Shown: positions 29,687 through 39,913 of the stretch, piece after piece
Layout: every line of letters begins with the position of its first letter
How positions within the stretch are numbered: position 1 is the stretch's first letter
Source of the DNA: Teredinibacter turnerae T7901
GTDB taxonomy: Bacteria; Pseudomonadota; Gammaproteobacteria; Pseudomonadales; Cellvibrionaceae
Reading direction: 5' to 3'
Assembly (NCBI RefSeq): GCF_000023025.1
Contig: NC_012997.1
Coordinates: 4,523,125 to 4,587,124 of the forward strand
DNA: 64,000 nt
Translations under genes and position numbers: made by a program
Notes under the pieces: generated by a model
Database searches by the model: none
Told to the model about the DNA's origin: nothing
The model's input: only the letters and a program-made list of their open reading frames with translations

Positions 29687-30184
29687 ATGCCAATCAAATT
29701 TCCCAATTCATCGCTAGTAATTCCACTAAAAAAACTGGGCGGGGATATCTTAAGAAACTCAGAAGACAGCCTGTTTGTGGGACGAAAACGAGTTAAAAAA
29801 AGACTCTACGATGCATTATCGTGCGCATCGAAAATGGGCTCAGGGGGAAGCTTTTTAATTGGCGGCTACAGAGGAGTTGGAAAAACAGCACTGGCAAATA
29901 AAACAATTGAAGAATTTACGAAAGTCAATAAAAACAAAATTGAACTACTCAGAACAGATATCGACCTTGGAATAAACGATAGCATATCGGCTAATGCAAT
30001 ACTTTGTGAAATTGCCGAGCAAACCAATGATCACATTAAGAGGGTTCTAAAGAAAGATATTTACAAAATGGCGATTATTACCTTAGCCATATTTTTGTTT
30101 ATGATGGTAGAAAAAATAGACTCAGAATATCTCGCCATATACAACATACCGACAATAGAAACAACAACATATCTTTTATGTTGA
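29687..30184 (+). CDS. KAP-like P-loop NTPase, N-terminal part (ends at an in-frame TGA)
   Basis: 165 residues from the ATG at 29687 (AAAGGA 7 nt upstream; a TTG lies two codons earlier). Walker A is GGYRGVGKTA (Lys about 66 from this start). A hydrophobic segment (MAIITLAIFLFMMV) begins near residue 133, and a second one is just starting when the frame meets TGA at 30182-30184. The next ATP-site element (Walker B) is in the same reading frame further on, so the two parts are one gene split by a single stop. A P-loop with a membrane hairpin between Walker A and B is the architecture of KAP NTPases such as PifA, which excludes phage. KAP membership is inferred from that layout. Confidence 0.7.
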   Translation: MPIKFPNSSLVIPLKKLGGDILRNSEDSLFVGRKRVKKRLYDALSCASKMGSGGSFLIGGYRGVGKTALANKTIEEFTKVNKNKIELLRTDIDLGINDSISANAILCEIAEQTNDHIKRVLKKDIYKMAIITLAIFLFMMVEKIDSEYLAIYNIPTIETTTYLLC

Positions 30185-30196
30185 CTAATCATTACA

Positions 30197-33100
30197 TTGG
30201 CTTCCTGCAAGATTACCGGGTTTTTCAAAAAGCTCTTTATTTTTATAAAAACTCATGATCTATCACAAAAAATTCGATATACGAGATCATTCGAAACAAC
30301 TAAAAAAATAGGGACAGACAAGCAAACGGGACTTGAACACAAATCCTCGAAAGCGGAACGAAGGCTCTCATCTAGAGAAATACTTCAATATCTAAAATAT
30401 AATCTAAAATCAATAAATGAAACATATTTCTACTCGTATCAAAGTATCCTAAAAAATTTAAAATCATCAAAAAATATCCGCCTTTACCCAACCCTTCAAT
30501 TACCTATAACAAGAAAATACTATAAAAGCATTATTCTATTCGACGAGTTAGACAAAATATCAGACATCCAAAAACAGGATGACAACAAAGCACGCAAGGA
30601 ATTAGTAGATAATTTGCTGGGAGGCCTCAAACCTCTGCTAACCCAGTCAAAAGGTATATTTATCGCGGGCAGAGAAATTGTTGACGCATACCATTCAGAG
30701 TCCGGATACACAAGTGTGCTATATGAAGGCGTATTTGATGAAATATTTTATACCCCCTCACTGTTATCGGATCACTCAGACGGAAACAATCAAAAACTTA
30801 ACAGCATGATTTCTCTATATGTGGACAACATACTGTCGAGCTACCACCCTACGCTTGAGCACGACCAAAGACCACCCCATCAAAAGCGTACCCACCCTGT
30901 CAAGTCATACTCTGATCTGTACGCGAAAAACTTGACCTTAATCGCTAACCAACTAAAGTCCGAATTTAGCAAAGATAACATCGTTAGTGATAAAGAATTC
31001 TTTAGTCAACTCAAGAAAAAGAATAATTTTTCAACGATATCGGAGTGTTTGAGTGAATTCTACAACGAAACAAAACTAATTTTGATGTGCAACAACCAAA
31101 ATAAAGAAAAATTAGACGAAGAAATTGAAAAAATTAAAGACACTTACATCAAAAATCACGACGTGAATCTAAAGCTTTTAAGACGAATGTTTATACGTTT
31201 CCTTACGCTTCACTCTAGAGGAAATATGAAACGATTAATAATGCTGATAAATTCCTTTTTATACCAGACAGATGACGACATAGACAACCCTTCAACCAGC
31301 AACCCTTCCAGTATCACCTGTTTCGGTGGAGGGCTAATTAGCTCAAAATCCTATCTTTTGTTCAAACACGAAGACATTCAACGCCTTTACATGAGCGCAA
31401 AACTATACAGCTATTTTGACACAGGTCTAGCAAAGCTGCTAAGCCAGACCGATGATAAACTGGTGGTATCCAGCTTGATAACACTTTTAGATGTCGTGAA
31501 ATTTCATTCTCAAGGTTTCAATCGCGCGATGCTAGAACGGACTGTTGCAGGAATCGATATTCACGTTGACACCAACCTAGTTAACATGACGGATGACTTC
31601 ATTAATTCCACTTTTTACTCAATTATACGGCGTACCTCTACTAACATATTTCAATATAGATTTTATCTATCCTCAGAAATCGAATTCAGCGTTATTAATA
31701 AAATATTAGGCGCGCGAGCATCCATGTTCGACCATTCACTGGATGCAGCAAACCCTATAAGAAATTATTACCTAAAACTGATGCAAAGGCAGTCATTGGA
31801 CGATCCTAGCAACAGCAGAATATCAATGGCTAAAATAAAAATGGTATTAGGTGATATATATCTTTCGGAACGATCGTACGATTTGTGTTTCATCTACTAC
31901 ACCGACGCAATAAATCTCTATAAAGCTGTGTTGCGCGGAGAAAAAGGAGAGTGGCGCAGCGACGGGGGCGTATCTCTGGCTACTCATTTTTTACTACTTG
32001 AAACAATTTTAAAAAAAGGATTACTCGAGGAAATCAGAGAAAATCATCACCAGGCCATTCGGCTTTATACGGAAGCAAAGACCCTATCACAAGTATCATT
32101 CGAACGACTCCCGCCATCAAATAGATCCACCAAAGGCATATTATCTAAAATATTACCCAAGACTCCACTACATCGGCATAAAAGAACGGTCCACGCAGAA
32201 AACAAGATTGAGCTCCTTTCAAGCGACACACTTGTTAACACTTACTCCGATAAAATTGACGACCTCAGAGATGCGGCGTCCTATCAAAACATGTTTGTTA
32301 ACGCATCGCTTGCCCAAGAGCACCTGGCTATCAAGCACCAGGGATTAAAAAAATCATTTTTCTTAGGGCAGCTTGAACCGTTTTCTACAACGAGCACAAA
32401 TTACAAGTTCTACGCAAAGGTGCTACTGCTGCACTACTATGCGGGAAAGCACGAAGACATCGCAAGTAGTACAAAAGAGCTAATTCTAGATTTGTTTAGT
32501 TACATAAAAACATCAAATACATCAAATACATCAACCCCTCCAGAACCTTCCGATAAATCTTTAAAAAAAATTCCATATTTTAGTAAAGCCAACCCCTTCG
32601 TTTTCAGCTTTGTCGCTGGCCACTCGCTGTTCGCTTTAAAAAAAATGCCATATTTTAGTAAGGCCAACCCCTTCGTTTGCAGCTTTGTCGCTGGCCACTC
32701 GTTGTTCGCCTTACTTATGAAAAACATAAAACAGTTACTTCAGCAAACAGAACAAAGGAAACTAACATCTGAGTCTATATTAGGCTGGCTTGAACTAATA
32801 ATAGGTTTATCAGAAAAAAATGTTTTTGCCGAACCTAAAGATACTAAAGCTTCACTAAAAAAACTACCATCAATAATGAAAGGAAATATAAAACAGACGA
32901 CAAAAAAAAGTATTCTCGATACTGAAAAATACTTCTCAATCGCGTTCAAAACAATTGCTGACTCAGCCCAAGGAATGTCTCTGAGGGGTCGCTATGCGCT
33001 CTCCGCAGAAATGTACTTGTCCATTAAGTTACTATGGATATCTCTCCTTGAGCTAGCTCCATGGAATTTGATAAGTCAGGATACAAACGAAACATTAAAA

Positions 33101-34090
33101 CAAAAATTGTCTACACTCCTCGACCAGCCCAGCTGGATAAAGGACGTTATAGAACGCGCAGAGTCGGAGATAAGTAAATCGAGTTCTGGCGCGTTTTGCA
33201 GAGAGAGACACACTCTGTTCGGAGATACTACCGATATCGATGCGTTATCTTTTCATACTTCTTGCTATGACATTGCAGATATCATGAATTTACTAAAAAC
33301 AGATCCGAATAACATCTCAAGCGGTGAAAAAGGACACTTGCGAAGCATGGCCATATGGTACCGGGAAAATGTATCAAGTTATCTGCTTATATTTTCAATT
33401 TGGGAAGAGTATTGTCGATCGACTATTTATGCTAAAGCCACTGCAAATCACGATATTTTTAAAATCGGCCGCATATCCGAACCCTTTGCCACCTTACCAA
33501 GAGTAAAAGCAATTTATTACTGGCTTAATGCCCGACAACTTAGCCAGGAATGCGCTAATAAAACTCCAAAAACTGTCGAACCCAAACTTATCGCAGAAAT
33601 CTTTGATTGTTTTAACATGGCACTAAACCTCTGCAAATTGGCATCCAGAAGTGACGAACCTGAAACGTTTCCTCCCAAGTCTATTATCTATTTCAATATC
33701 TACGAAACTGTAAAAAACATTTATCAGGACGACGAGATTTGCGATGAAGAAGTTAGGAAAGAAGTAAGGAAAATTCTATCGGAACGACCAGGCAGCCTAC
33801 CAAAGGCGTATTTCGAAAGCAATTTTATTGAGAAACTAGTGGAACGACACGCGAACGACTTAATGGAAATACTAAACGTATCATCTAACGCGTACAGAAG
33901 GGAAATGCGACATAGGTATTACCTGTTTGACGATTTTGAAGATCCCATGTGCATATCCTCATGGTCATTTTTATCTGGAATTGCCGCAGGCTCGAGATTC
34001 CAAATGGCTTATATTAAGCAAGAAAACGAAAGTGAGCGAGAGAATAAAAGCCAGAAGGGCAATAAAAATATACAGGAAAAAATACAGTAA
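30197..34090 (+). CDS. KAP-like P-loop NTPase, large C-terminal part
   Basis: 1297 residues in the same frame as the preceding part, separated only by TGA and four codons. The second hydrophobic segment spans the stop (TTYLLC-stop-LIITLASC), then FFKKLFIFI. Walker B is IILFDELDKIS at about residue 112, with FIAGREIVDAY (sensor-like) after it. The remaining ~1000 residues are helical, with TPR-like stretches (KIKMVLGDIYLSERSYDLCFIYYTDAINLYKAVL), and have no family I can name. A 25-residue tandem duplication occurs at 32561-32710. If no readthrough occurs, this part would lack the P-loop and could not bind ATP; the TTG start here has no good RBS, so independent translation is doubtful. Confidence 0.65.
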   Translation: MASCKITGFFKKLFIFIKTHDLSQKIRYTRSFETTKKIGTDKQTGLEHKSSKAERRLSSREILQYLKYNLKSINETYFYSYQSILKNLKSSKNIRLYPTLQLPITRKYYKSIILFDELDKISDIQKQDDNKARKELVDNLLGGLKPLLTQSKGIFIAGREIVDAYHSESGYTSVLYEGVFDEIFYTPSLLSDHSDGNNQKLNSMISLYVDNILSSYHPTLEHDQRPPHQKRTHPVKSYSDLYAKNLTLIANQLKSEFSKDNIVSDKEFFSQLKKKNNFSTISECLSEFYNETKLILMCNNQNKEKLDEEIEKIKDTYIKNHDVNLKLLRRMFIRFLTLHSRGNMKRLIMLINSFLYQTDDDIDNPSTSNPSSITCFGGGLISSKSYLLFKHEDIQRLYMSAKLYSYFDTGLAKLLSQTDDKLVVSSLITLLDVVKFHSQGFNRAMLERTVAGIDIHVDTNLVNMTDDFINSTFYSIIRRTSTNIFQYRFYLSSEIEFSVINKILGARASMFDHSLDAANPIRNYYLKLMQRQSLDDPSNSRISMAKIKMVLGDIYLSERSYDLCFIYYTDAINLYKAVLRGEKGEWRSDGGVSLATHFLLLETILKKGLLEEIRENHHQAIRLYTEAKTLSQVSFERLPPSNRSTKGILSKILPKTPLHRHKRTVHAENKIELLSSDTLVNTYSDKIDDLRDAASYQNMFVNASLAQEHLAIKHQGLKKSFFLGQLEPFSTTSTNYKFYAKVLLLHYYAGKHEDIASSTKELILDLFSYIKTSNTSNTSTPPEPSDKSLKKIPYFSKANPFVFSFVAGHSLFALKKMPYFSKANPFVCSFVAGHSLFALLMKNIKQLLQQTEQRKLTSESILGWLELIIGLSEKNVFAEPKDTKASLKKLPSIMKGNIKQTTKKSILDTEKYFSIAFKTIADSAQGMSLRGRYALSAEMYLSIKLLWISLLELAPWNLISQDTNETLKQKLSTLLDQPSWIKDVIERAESEISKSSSGAFCRERHTLFGDTTDIDALSFHTSCYDIADIMNLLKTDPNNISSGEKGHLRSMAIWYRENVSSYLLIFSIWEEYCRSTIYAKATANHDIFKIGRISEPFATLPRVKAIYYWLNARQLSQECANKTPKTVEPKLIAEIFDCFNMALNLCKLASRSDEPETFPPKSIIYFNIYETVKNIYQDDEICDEEVRKEVRKILSERPGSLPKAYFESNFIEKLVERHANDLMEILNVSSNAYRREMRHRYYLFDDFEDPMCISSWSFLSGIAAGSRFQMAYIKQENESERENKSQKGNKNIQEKIQ
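32561..32710 (+). repeat. 75-bp tandem duplication inside the NTPase gene
   Basis: Two head-to-tail 75-bp units (32561-32635 and 32636-32710) differ at a few bases. They encode 25-residue copies containing PYFSKANPFV and FVAGHSLFAL. The frame is kept. Confidence 0.9.
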
Positions 34091-34898
34091 TTTTTAGCAA
34101 AGCGGCAGTTCTTTCTGTTTGAGTAACGCAACCATTGTGGCCGCCTTATTTTTATTCCCTCTCACTTTTTTCAATCTCAAACCTATGACCACAGGTTGAT
34201 ATTGGTATTGCTCCGCACACCTACATAAATAATATTTATAGTGGAGTGCGCAGCAATAATCCTGGTTGATGTAACACCGTCTGATCCTCACTGCTAGCAG
34301 GCCTACAACAAATATTTCGTCTACCCAACATGCAATTTCGATATAAATCACCGGGCTGCAATTAGCCAAGCCTGGTGCGTTCGACGAAGCCTAGGGCGAC
34401 ACTAGACCTGGGCAAGCAAGTCTATCAAACACACACGAACAAGCTAAATACTCTTTGAGCGACGTTACCGATTGTGCCAACACTCGAGCATTCTGTTCGT
34501 GCAAACCAATTAAATTTAACCAAGCCTCAACCACTTTGCCAACTGCTCCACTTAAATAATATTTAATACCATTAGAATTGATTGGGTAAAACATTTAATA
34601 ATGCGGCACACCTAATGCTCTCCACTTTATACCGCCATATTGGACGTGTCGCACTAGCTAAAGCCATGACTGAATACAGTTTCAATAATTGATTCATTGG
34701 TTGTCACCCATATTTTCGCCACTCTAGTCTCAAAATATCTAACAAGTCGTTTCTATTGAACATTAGTTACTGGCATTTTTACTCTATTCGTCAAAGACTG
34801 AAGCAACGCTATTACATTTTTAGTCGCATCAATCGCTTCATCGAAGATAATTTAATTTAGGTGCCGATTTTAAACTAACTATTTGAGAGATTATCATT
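34091..34898. other. ~810-bp gap, no credible gene
   Basis: Two minus-strand open frames (34094-34369 and 34391-34594) show no family features or good RBS and look like chance frames. The right end carries the upstream region of the vWA gene. Confidence 0.5.
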
Positions 34899-37800
34899 GT
34901 GACAACGTTAAATAAATTTCGCTTTATCAGCGCGTTATACGTATTTACTTACTTTTTTACCAGCCCGTTATTGGCGCAGTCTGATGTAAATTTTGACGCA
35001 TGGATTAAAGAAGAAGCATTGCGTATTTCAAACCGCTGTCAGAATACCTGGTGTGATGGTCAATTAGATAGCAGCGGTAATTTACTACCAGGACATTCCC
35101 CAGCACTTAGTCGCAACGAAACACTCATCATCTTTGAAGCCGCGGCTATCTATGCTGCGACTAAATACAATCTAACGTTGGACGAACGCAACGGTATGCA
35201 ACGACTGGTAAAATCGCTTGCATTTAATGAATCGATGGCATACGGCCATTGGGATCTCACGCCGCGCCACTTTTATACGCTGGCGCTACTCGACTACGAT
35301 CGCGCTGAAGAGAGTAAATTTTCTGCCGCCTCAGGTGCTCCCTTAAATCTAGAGTCGGTGTACGGCACCCCCGTACCCATTTTTTACGGGAACGATCTCG
35401 CTTACTGCGAGGACAACCCAGACAACTGCAATGGAGAAGACACCCTTGGGTTGGGAATATGGCAAATAACACCAACCCTGGATTCGATGCTTACGGTATT
35501 GGAGGGCAATACCAATACTTACACCGCTTGCGTAGTGGGCGGCCAGCTCGAACTCCCCGACCGGGAACTGGTCTGGGTTGGTAATCCTGGAGGTTGCGAA
35601 CGACCAGTTTTCGATCCCTTCCGTATCTGCGATACCTCACTACATGGTGCGGTTCAGATCAGGCTCAACATGGATACCTGGGTACATGATCCCGCTTACA
35701 ATTTAGAAAAGGCGATGGAGCTCACACGCTTTAAGCAGGTGCAGCTCACCGACACAGCTTACCAATATGTTACCGACGAAGGGCCAGTAATCGGCCCCAT
35801 CGACGGTATTAAATTACAACCGCGCAATCAATACGATTGGGCCCGCATCGGCGCAACCATAGAAACCATTAATGGCTCAGCAGGTTGGAAGCCCATCTTT
35901 CTCGGGATGATGCCTTATCAGCAAAATCCAACAAACAGTGTTGATAATGAGGTACTCGCAGCATTAACGGGTACCTCCGGCAGCGGGGCCACAATAGATA
36001 ATAATGGAGACAACATTTTCGTTTCTTCCGACCGGGTCGCGCGGGAAGTGTATGGTGAGAGCTGGACTGCATCACTCGATAAAGTAAAAGCCCAGCAGCA
36101 ATTCGTCGATGAAGCGCCCCGTACTTATAGCGAGCTCGATAGCCTACTGATAATCGACAGCTCAGGCAGTATGCGTACCACAGACCCGCAAAGCAGGCGC
36201 CTTGAAGCCGCCAACACCTATGTGAATATCTCTGCAGCAGAAGACAAAATAGGCATTATTGATTTCGACGGCAGTGCCCGCGTTGTAAAGCCGTTCACCC
36301 TACTCGGCCAGCAAGGTAGCACAGAGAGAATCCAGCTTGAAAACGCCATAAATGGGATAGACGCGGTTGGCGGTACCGAGATAGCCGGAAGCCTTGGATT
36401 AGCTTGTAGCACTCTTATGGCAAGCTGGCAGGACGATATAATTGAGCAACAACACATGGTAAACGATATCAAGGCGTTGGTAGAAGAATTCCCCAACAAC
36501 ACTATCAGTCACTCCAATGCCAGACGCGCCGCAATACCCGGCATCGCGCATGCAATTAATTCAAAAAAAATAGCAATATTACTTACAGATGGCGATACAC
36601 CAAGCAGCTATTCGCAAGCGAACCAATGTTTCATCGAAAACGGTTGGATGCTATATACGATTGGATTCGGCGGCGCGAACGGAGAAAAACTGGCTCCTCT
36701 CGCGGAAGCGAGTGGCGGCTACTACATAGCCGCCGATAGTTCGCTGCTCGACCTTAATTGTGCGTATCAACAAATTCGTTCCCACGCGGCTGGCGAACAA
36801 GCCAGCGAATGCGAGTCCGTTTCCATCCAACAAGGCGAAACGCTGGTGCTGGATCTCTTCGAGGTACTCGCCAACCTTGCTCAAATCACCTTCACCAGTA
36901 CTTGGCCCGGAAGTGATGTAGTGATGACCCTCACCACCCCAAGCGGCCGCATAATAGGTCGCAATACCGCTGCCGCTGATATCTATCATGTAAACACGGC
37001 CACATCAGAAATCTATACAATCCAAACACCGGAACCTGGGTTATGGAAAATAACGCTCTTTGGCGCGGATGTATCACAAGCATTCGAGCCGGTTGTTGTA
37101 GCGACGAGCACCATCAACGCCCCAGCCCGCGATTTACCTATCGCTAACAGCGGTGGGCCCTACACCGCGGAGTTAGGTCAAAGCATCACGCTGGACGCCA
37201 GTGGCTCGCGTGACCCCGGCGGCTGGATTGCACTGTACCGTTGGGACATTGGTAGTGACGGCAGCGTTGACATTGAAACGGACCAACCACAAATTGTGTA
37301 TCAACCCACCGCCGCATTCACAGATTCACTTACCCTCACCGTCATTAATAATACCGGCTATTCATCGCAAGCAACCAGCGCGATCACGGTGACCCAACCG
37401 TCGAGCCCGGAAGTCACCCAACTCAGCCCAACACCGCCGGACTGTGTACTGCGATACAGCCCGTCGACCGCTCAACGCACGCTCACACTGGAAGGCAATT
37501 TATTGCCTTATCCGCGCAGCAGTGAAAATTTGCAGTTCCGTCGCGCCGACACACTGGAGGAATCCATTTATTTTGGTATGGAGGTAGATTGGCAGAGCGC
37601 TAACGCAATTTCCTTAGATGTCGCACGTATAGCACCTTACTTGTGGCCCGACAGCCCTCATGCCCCCTTGCAAGTGCGGCTCACAGACTATGAGCCAAGT
37701 ACCGGGGGGCAGCGTCCAATAAGTGATTGGAGTGAAGACTATGTTGTGTTGGCTAGCACAGAAGAAACCTGTATCGGCGGGCCAACTATCGATGGAGTTC

Positions 37801-38150
37801 TCCCCGCCCGGCCCAACTGTGTGCTCCGTAACGGTGACACCTATAGTCAAACGCTCACCATTATTGGCAGCAACTTCCCAGCGCCCCGCACCAGCCAGAA
37901 TCTGCAATTTCGTCGAGTGGACTACGGGCAGGAAACTATTTATTTCGGTACAGAAGTTAACTGGGAGAACAGTGGTGAGATTTCATTGGATGTTTCGCTT
38001 ATTGCAAGCTACCTTTGGCCATGGCATGCATACATCCCCCTACAAGTTAGAATCACCGACTACGACACTTATACCGGCTCTCAAGTACCTGTTTCCGAAT
38101 GGAGCCCCGGAAGTTTCGTTCTCGCAGAAAATGAATCGGCATGCCACTAA
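34899..38150 (+). CDS. Large secreted vWA-PKD protein with duplicated C-terminal domain
   Basis: 1083 residues from a GTG at 34899 (GAGAGA upstream). A signal peptide ends at SPLLAQ. An unassigned domain (about 30-400) has several Cys pairs, including a Trp/Cys-rich start (CQNTWCDG), and blocks such as LGLGIWQITPTLDSM. A vWA domain (about 405-610) has the metal-binding MIDAS motif DSSGS in LIIDSSGSMRTTD, then GGTEIAGSL and LLTDGDTPSS. A ~120-residue pro-protein-like beta domain and a PKD domain (ANSGGPYTAELGQSITLDASGSRDPGG) follow. The last ~220 residues are two copies of a ~105-residue domain, each with LQFRR, IYFG.EV.W and YLWP motifs. It is probably surface-exposed and binds matrix or carbohydrate. 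The function is unknown. Confidence 0.88.
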   Translation: MTTLNKFRFISALYVFTYFFTSPLLAQSDVNFDAWIKEEALRISNRCQNTWCDGQLDSSGNLLPGHSPALSRNETLIIFEAAAIYAATKYNLTLDERNGMQRLVKSLAFNESMAYGHWDLTPRHFYTLALLDYDRAEESKFSAASGAPLNLESVYGTPVPIFYGNDLAYCEDNPDNCNGEDTLGLGIWQITPTLDSMLTVLEGNTNTYTACVVGGQLELPDRELVWVGNPGGCERPVFDPFRICDTSLHGAVQIRLNMDTWVHDPAYNLEKAMELTRFKQVQLTDTAYQYVTDEGPVIGPIDGIKLQPRNQYDWARIGATIETINGSAGWKPIFLGMMPYQQNPTNSVDNEVLAALTGTSGSGATIDNNGDNIFVSSDRVAREVYGESWTASLDKVKAQQQFVDEAPRTYSELDSLLIIDSSGSMRTTDPQSRRLEAANTYVNISAAEDKIGIIDFDGSARVVKPFTLLGQQGSTERIQLENAINGIDAVGGTEIAGSLGLACSTLMASWQDDIIEQQHMVNDIKALVEEFPNNTISHSNARRAAIPGIAHAINSKKIAILLTDGDTPSSYSQANQCFIENGWMLYTIGFGGANGEKLAPLAEASGGYYIAADSSLLDLNCAYQQIRSHAAGEQASECESVSIQQGETLVLDLFEVLANLAQITFTSTWPGSDVVMTLTTPSGRIIGRNTAAADIYHVNTATSEIYTIQTPEPGLWKITLFGADVSQAFEPVVVATSTINAPARDLPIANSGGPYTAELGQSITLDASGSRDPGGWIALYRWDIGSDGSVDIETDQPQIVYQPTAAFTDSLTLTVINNTGYSSQATSAITVTQPSSPEVTQLSPTPPDCVLRYSPSTAQRTLTLEGNLLPYPRSSENLQFRRADTLEESIYFGMEVDWQSANAISLDVARIAPYLWPDSPHAPLQVRLTDYEPSTGGQRPISDWSEDYVVLASTEETCIGGPTIDGVLPARPNCVLRNGDTYSQTLTIIGSNFPAPRTSQNLQFRRVDYGQETIYFGTEVNWENSGEISLDVSLIASYLWPWHAYIPLQVRITDYDTYTGSQVPVSEWSPGSFVLAENESACH

Positions 38151-38450
38151 TGCTTTCTAGTTACCTGCCTAGTCCGTACTTTTTTGCAAATAGATTGAGG
38201 TAGAGTTCTGCTTTTCTCCACTGGTGATTTCTGGGGGATTGCCAGTGGAGGCACTTATTTAGTGTAAGACGCTGTATTACTTGTATTAAACTATTGCACG
38301 GTTAAAGTCTTTTTAAATATCTTCACAATGATATTTTCTAAAATTTCTCGGCTTGGTTCGGCAACATCACTGCTTTCACTTTCATCACCTAAACGGCTGC
38401 ACACAGCACTTATACTGAAGTCCAATTCAGAAAGTGTTGCCGCAAATAAT
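38151..38450. other. 300-bp gap with a stem-loop
   Basis: It has an inverted repeat CTCCACTGG/CCAGTGGAG (about 38217-38250) 65 bp after the vWA stop. There is no clear T-tract, so it is only a possible terminator. No gene is seen. Confidence 0.4.
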
Positions 38451-38801
38451 TCAGGCTCTGATTAGAGCTATTATTTCTAAGCCACTCGAAACGTACTCGT
38501 TAAATTCGGCATTGTGCTTGTGAACCGCGTAAAGTGAAAAGAAAAATATAAGCGCAAGATTATTGCGGGTATAAACGCCATTAATCGGTTCAACAAGCTG
38601 AATATAAAATCTCTCCAGCAGTTTGAACTGAGCTAGCTCATCGCTACTACCATTATGCGTGTAGGCAGGATGCCCATTACCTAAGTAGCTGTTGAGCAAA
38701 ATAGTCTCTTGCGAATACCTTGCACGCTCCTTATTAGCCCTTGATGCTGTGGAAGCTCTACCGGCATAAAATAAAAATATCAGCAGTATGAATTTTTTCA
38801 T
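38451..38801 (-). CDS. Small exported protein of unknown function
   Basis: 116 residues. The start MKKFILLIFLFYAGRASTAS is a signal peptide. The mature part is helical (QFKLLERFYIQLVEPINGVYTRNNLALIFFFSLYAVHKHNAEFNEYV). No family is recognised. It lies on the same strand as the effector-lipoprotein pair upstream (about 1.1 kb away) and may be another small periplasmic protein of the same island. Confidence 0.6.
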   Translation of the reverse strand: MKKFILLIFLFYAGRASTASRANKERARYSQETILLNSYLGNGHPAYTHNGSSDELAQFKLLERFYIQLVEPINGVYTRNNLALIFFFSLYAVHKHNAEFNEYVSSGLEIIALIRA

Positions 38802-39316
38802 CTTTCCAGCCGGAGACTTTCATGTCAACGTTTTTCCATCTTTTGGATTTGTTGCGTTAAATATCTCTATGATTTTTGACTATTCAACAACCAAGCGTCC
38901 ATCAGACCTGCTTTCATATGAAGGCTTTCCCATATGAATAAAAATACCGCTAAAGCCAGGGGTATTTATTGGGATATATATTTTTTCTATAGAATGTGCT
39001 ATACCAACAGGTGAACTAGAAGATATTTCGCCACGATATAATTGTAGGGGTTTACGCTTCTGCCTATTAATTAACAACAATATAAACGCACACTAATTTT
39101 AGTGCATGAGAGCTCTATAATTTAACATTATATTAAGATCTAAATATTTTTTATAAAAACTACGATAAAAATCCCATTAATATTTTCATGTTAATAGGAT
39201 TAATAAAATCACAACCAATATACAATGAAGCGCCCCACACCTTTTTCGTGTGATGTGTGGAGCGCTCACCTGCAAACAGCACTGATGGAATTGAAGTACT
39301 CTTTTTGTCTCACCAA
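38802..39316. other. 515-bp gap, AT-rich, with one strong stem-loop
   Basis: A minus-strand open frame of 66 codons (38880-39080) is possible but unsupported. An inverted repeat (arms 39229-39240 and 39255-39266, one mismatch) lies downstream of the lipoprotein gene and is a plausible transcript end, although it lacks a T-run. Confidence 0.5.
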
Positions 39317-39913
39317 TCATTCTCCGCCTAGACCAACATAAAAGTTGATCTGCCCTCCAGTCTCTCCGACATTATTGAAAGCAATATTTTGTTCGACAAA
39401 GTCTTTGGATCTCGCCGCATGACCGGGAATGGCTATATCGAAAGGCATATTTATGCTAAACCTATTCTGATTCATAAGCATGTCTACAACAAGTTTTAGC
39501 GGAGCTTTTAATTCATAGTCTTGATGGACACTTTTTACAATATAATCAATGCGATCAAGTGCATCTTGAAAATTTGATTTGCTTAGAACGTTAAGACTAT
39601 AACTTACTGTAAGGTTGTACATATCGCAAAACTTTTGCTCTACAACCACTTTATCTCCGTTGTTGTAAGAAAAGGATTGCGTCTGTACCAGTTCGTTGCT
39701 GTCTGCGTCTATACCTTTTTGACTGTCGACTTGTTTAGCTGAAGGAAGATTGCCAATAAGCGTAATTTTTTCTCGTGAAAAGCTACAATTATTAGCTTGC
39801 ACCGTCGAAACATTGTTGTCAGCCGCAAGTGCTCTTGATGGAGTGCTTGTTTCTGCTGAGCACGCAATGTTTGCTGCGAGTAATGCCGCTATTAAAACTC
39901 TATTTACTAGCAT
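39317..39913 (-). CDS. Putative lipoprotein, candidate immunity protein for the adjacent peptidase
   Basis: 198 residues. The N-terminus MLVNRVLIAALLAANIAC is a lipoprotein signal with lipobox ANIAC (Cys18). The mature part has two Cys (NNCSFS and QKFCDMY) and a mixed alpha/beta look, with no family I recognise. Its start overlaps the stop of the peptidase gene by 7 nt, so they are translated together. A periplasmic lipoprotein coupled to a peptidoglycan-cleaving enzyme without a signal peptide fits an immunity role. This is inferred from context only. Confidence 0.6.
   Translation of the reverse strand: MLVNRVLIAALLAANIACSAETSTPSRALAADNNVSTVQANNCSFSREKITLIGNLPSAKQVDSQKGIDADSNELVQTQSFSYNNGDKVVVEQKFCDMYNLTVSYSLNVLSKSNFQDALDRIDYIVKSVHQDYELKAPLKLVVDMLMNQNRFSINMPFDIAIPGHAARSKDFVEQNIAFNNVGETGGQINFYVGLGGE

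Noticed and set aside
34094-34594. Two small minus-strand genes after the NTPase
   Set aside because: No RBS, no family features, and composition like non-coding DNA.
38880-39080. 66-codon minus-strand gene
   Set aside because: No signal, family or RBS; kept only as a remark in the gap entry.
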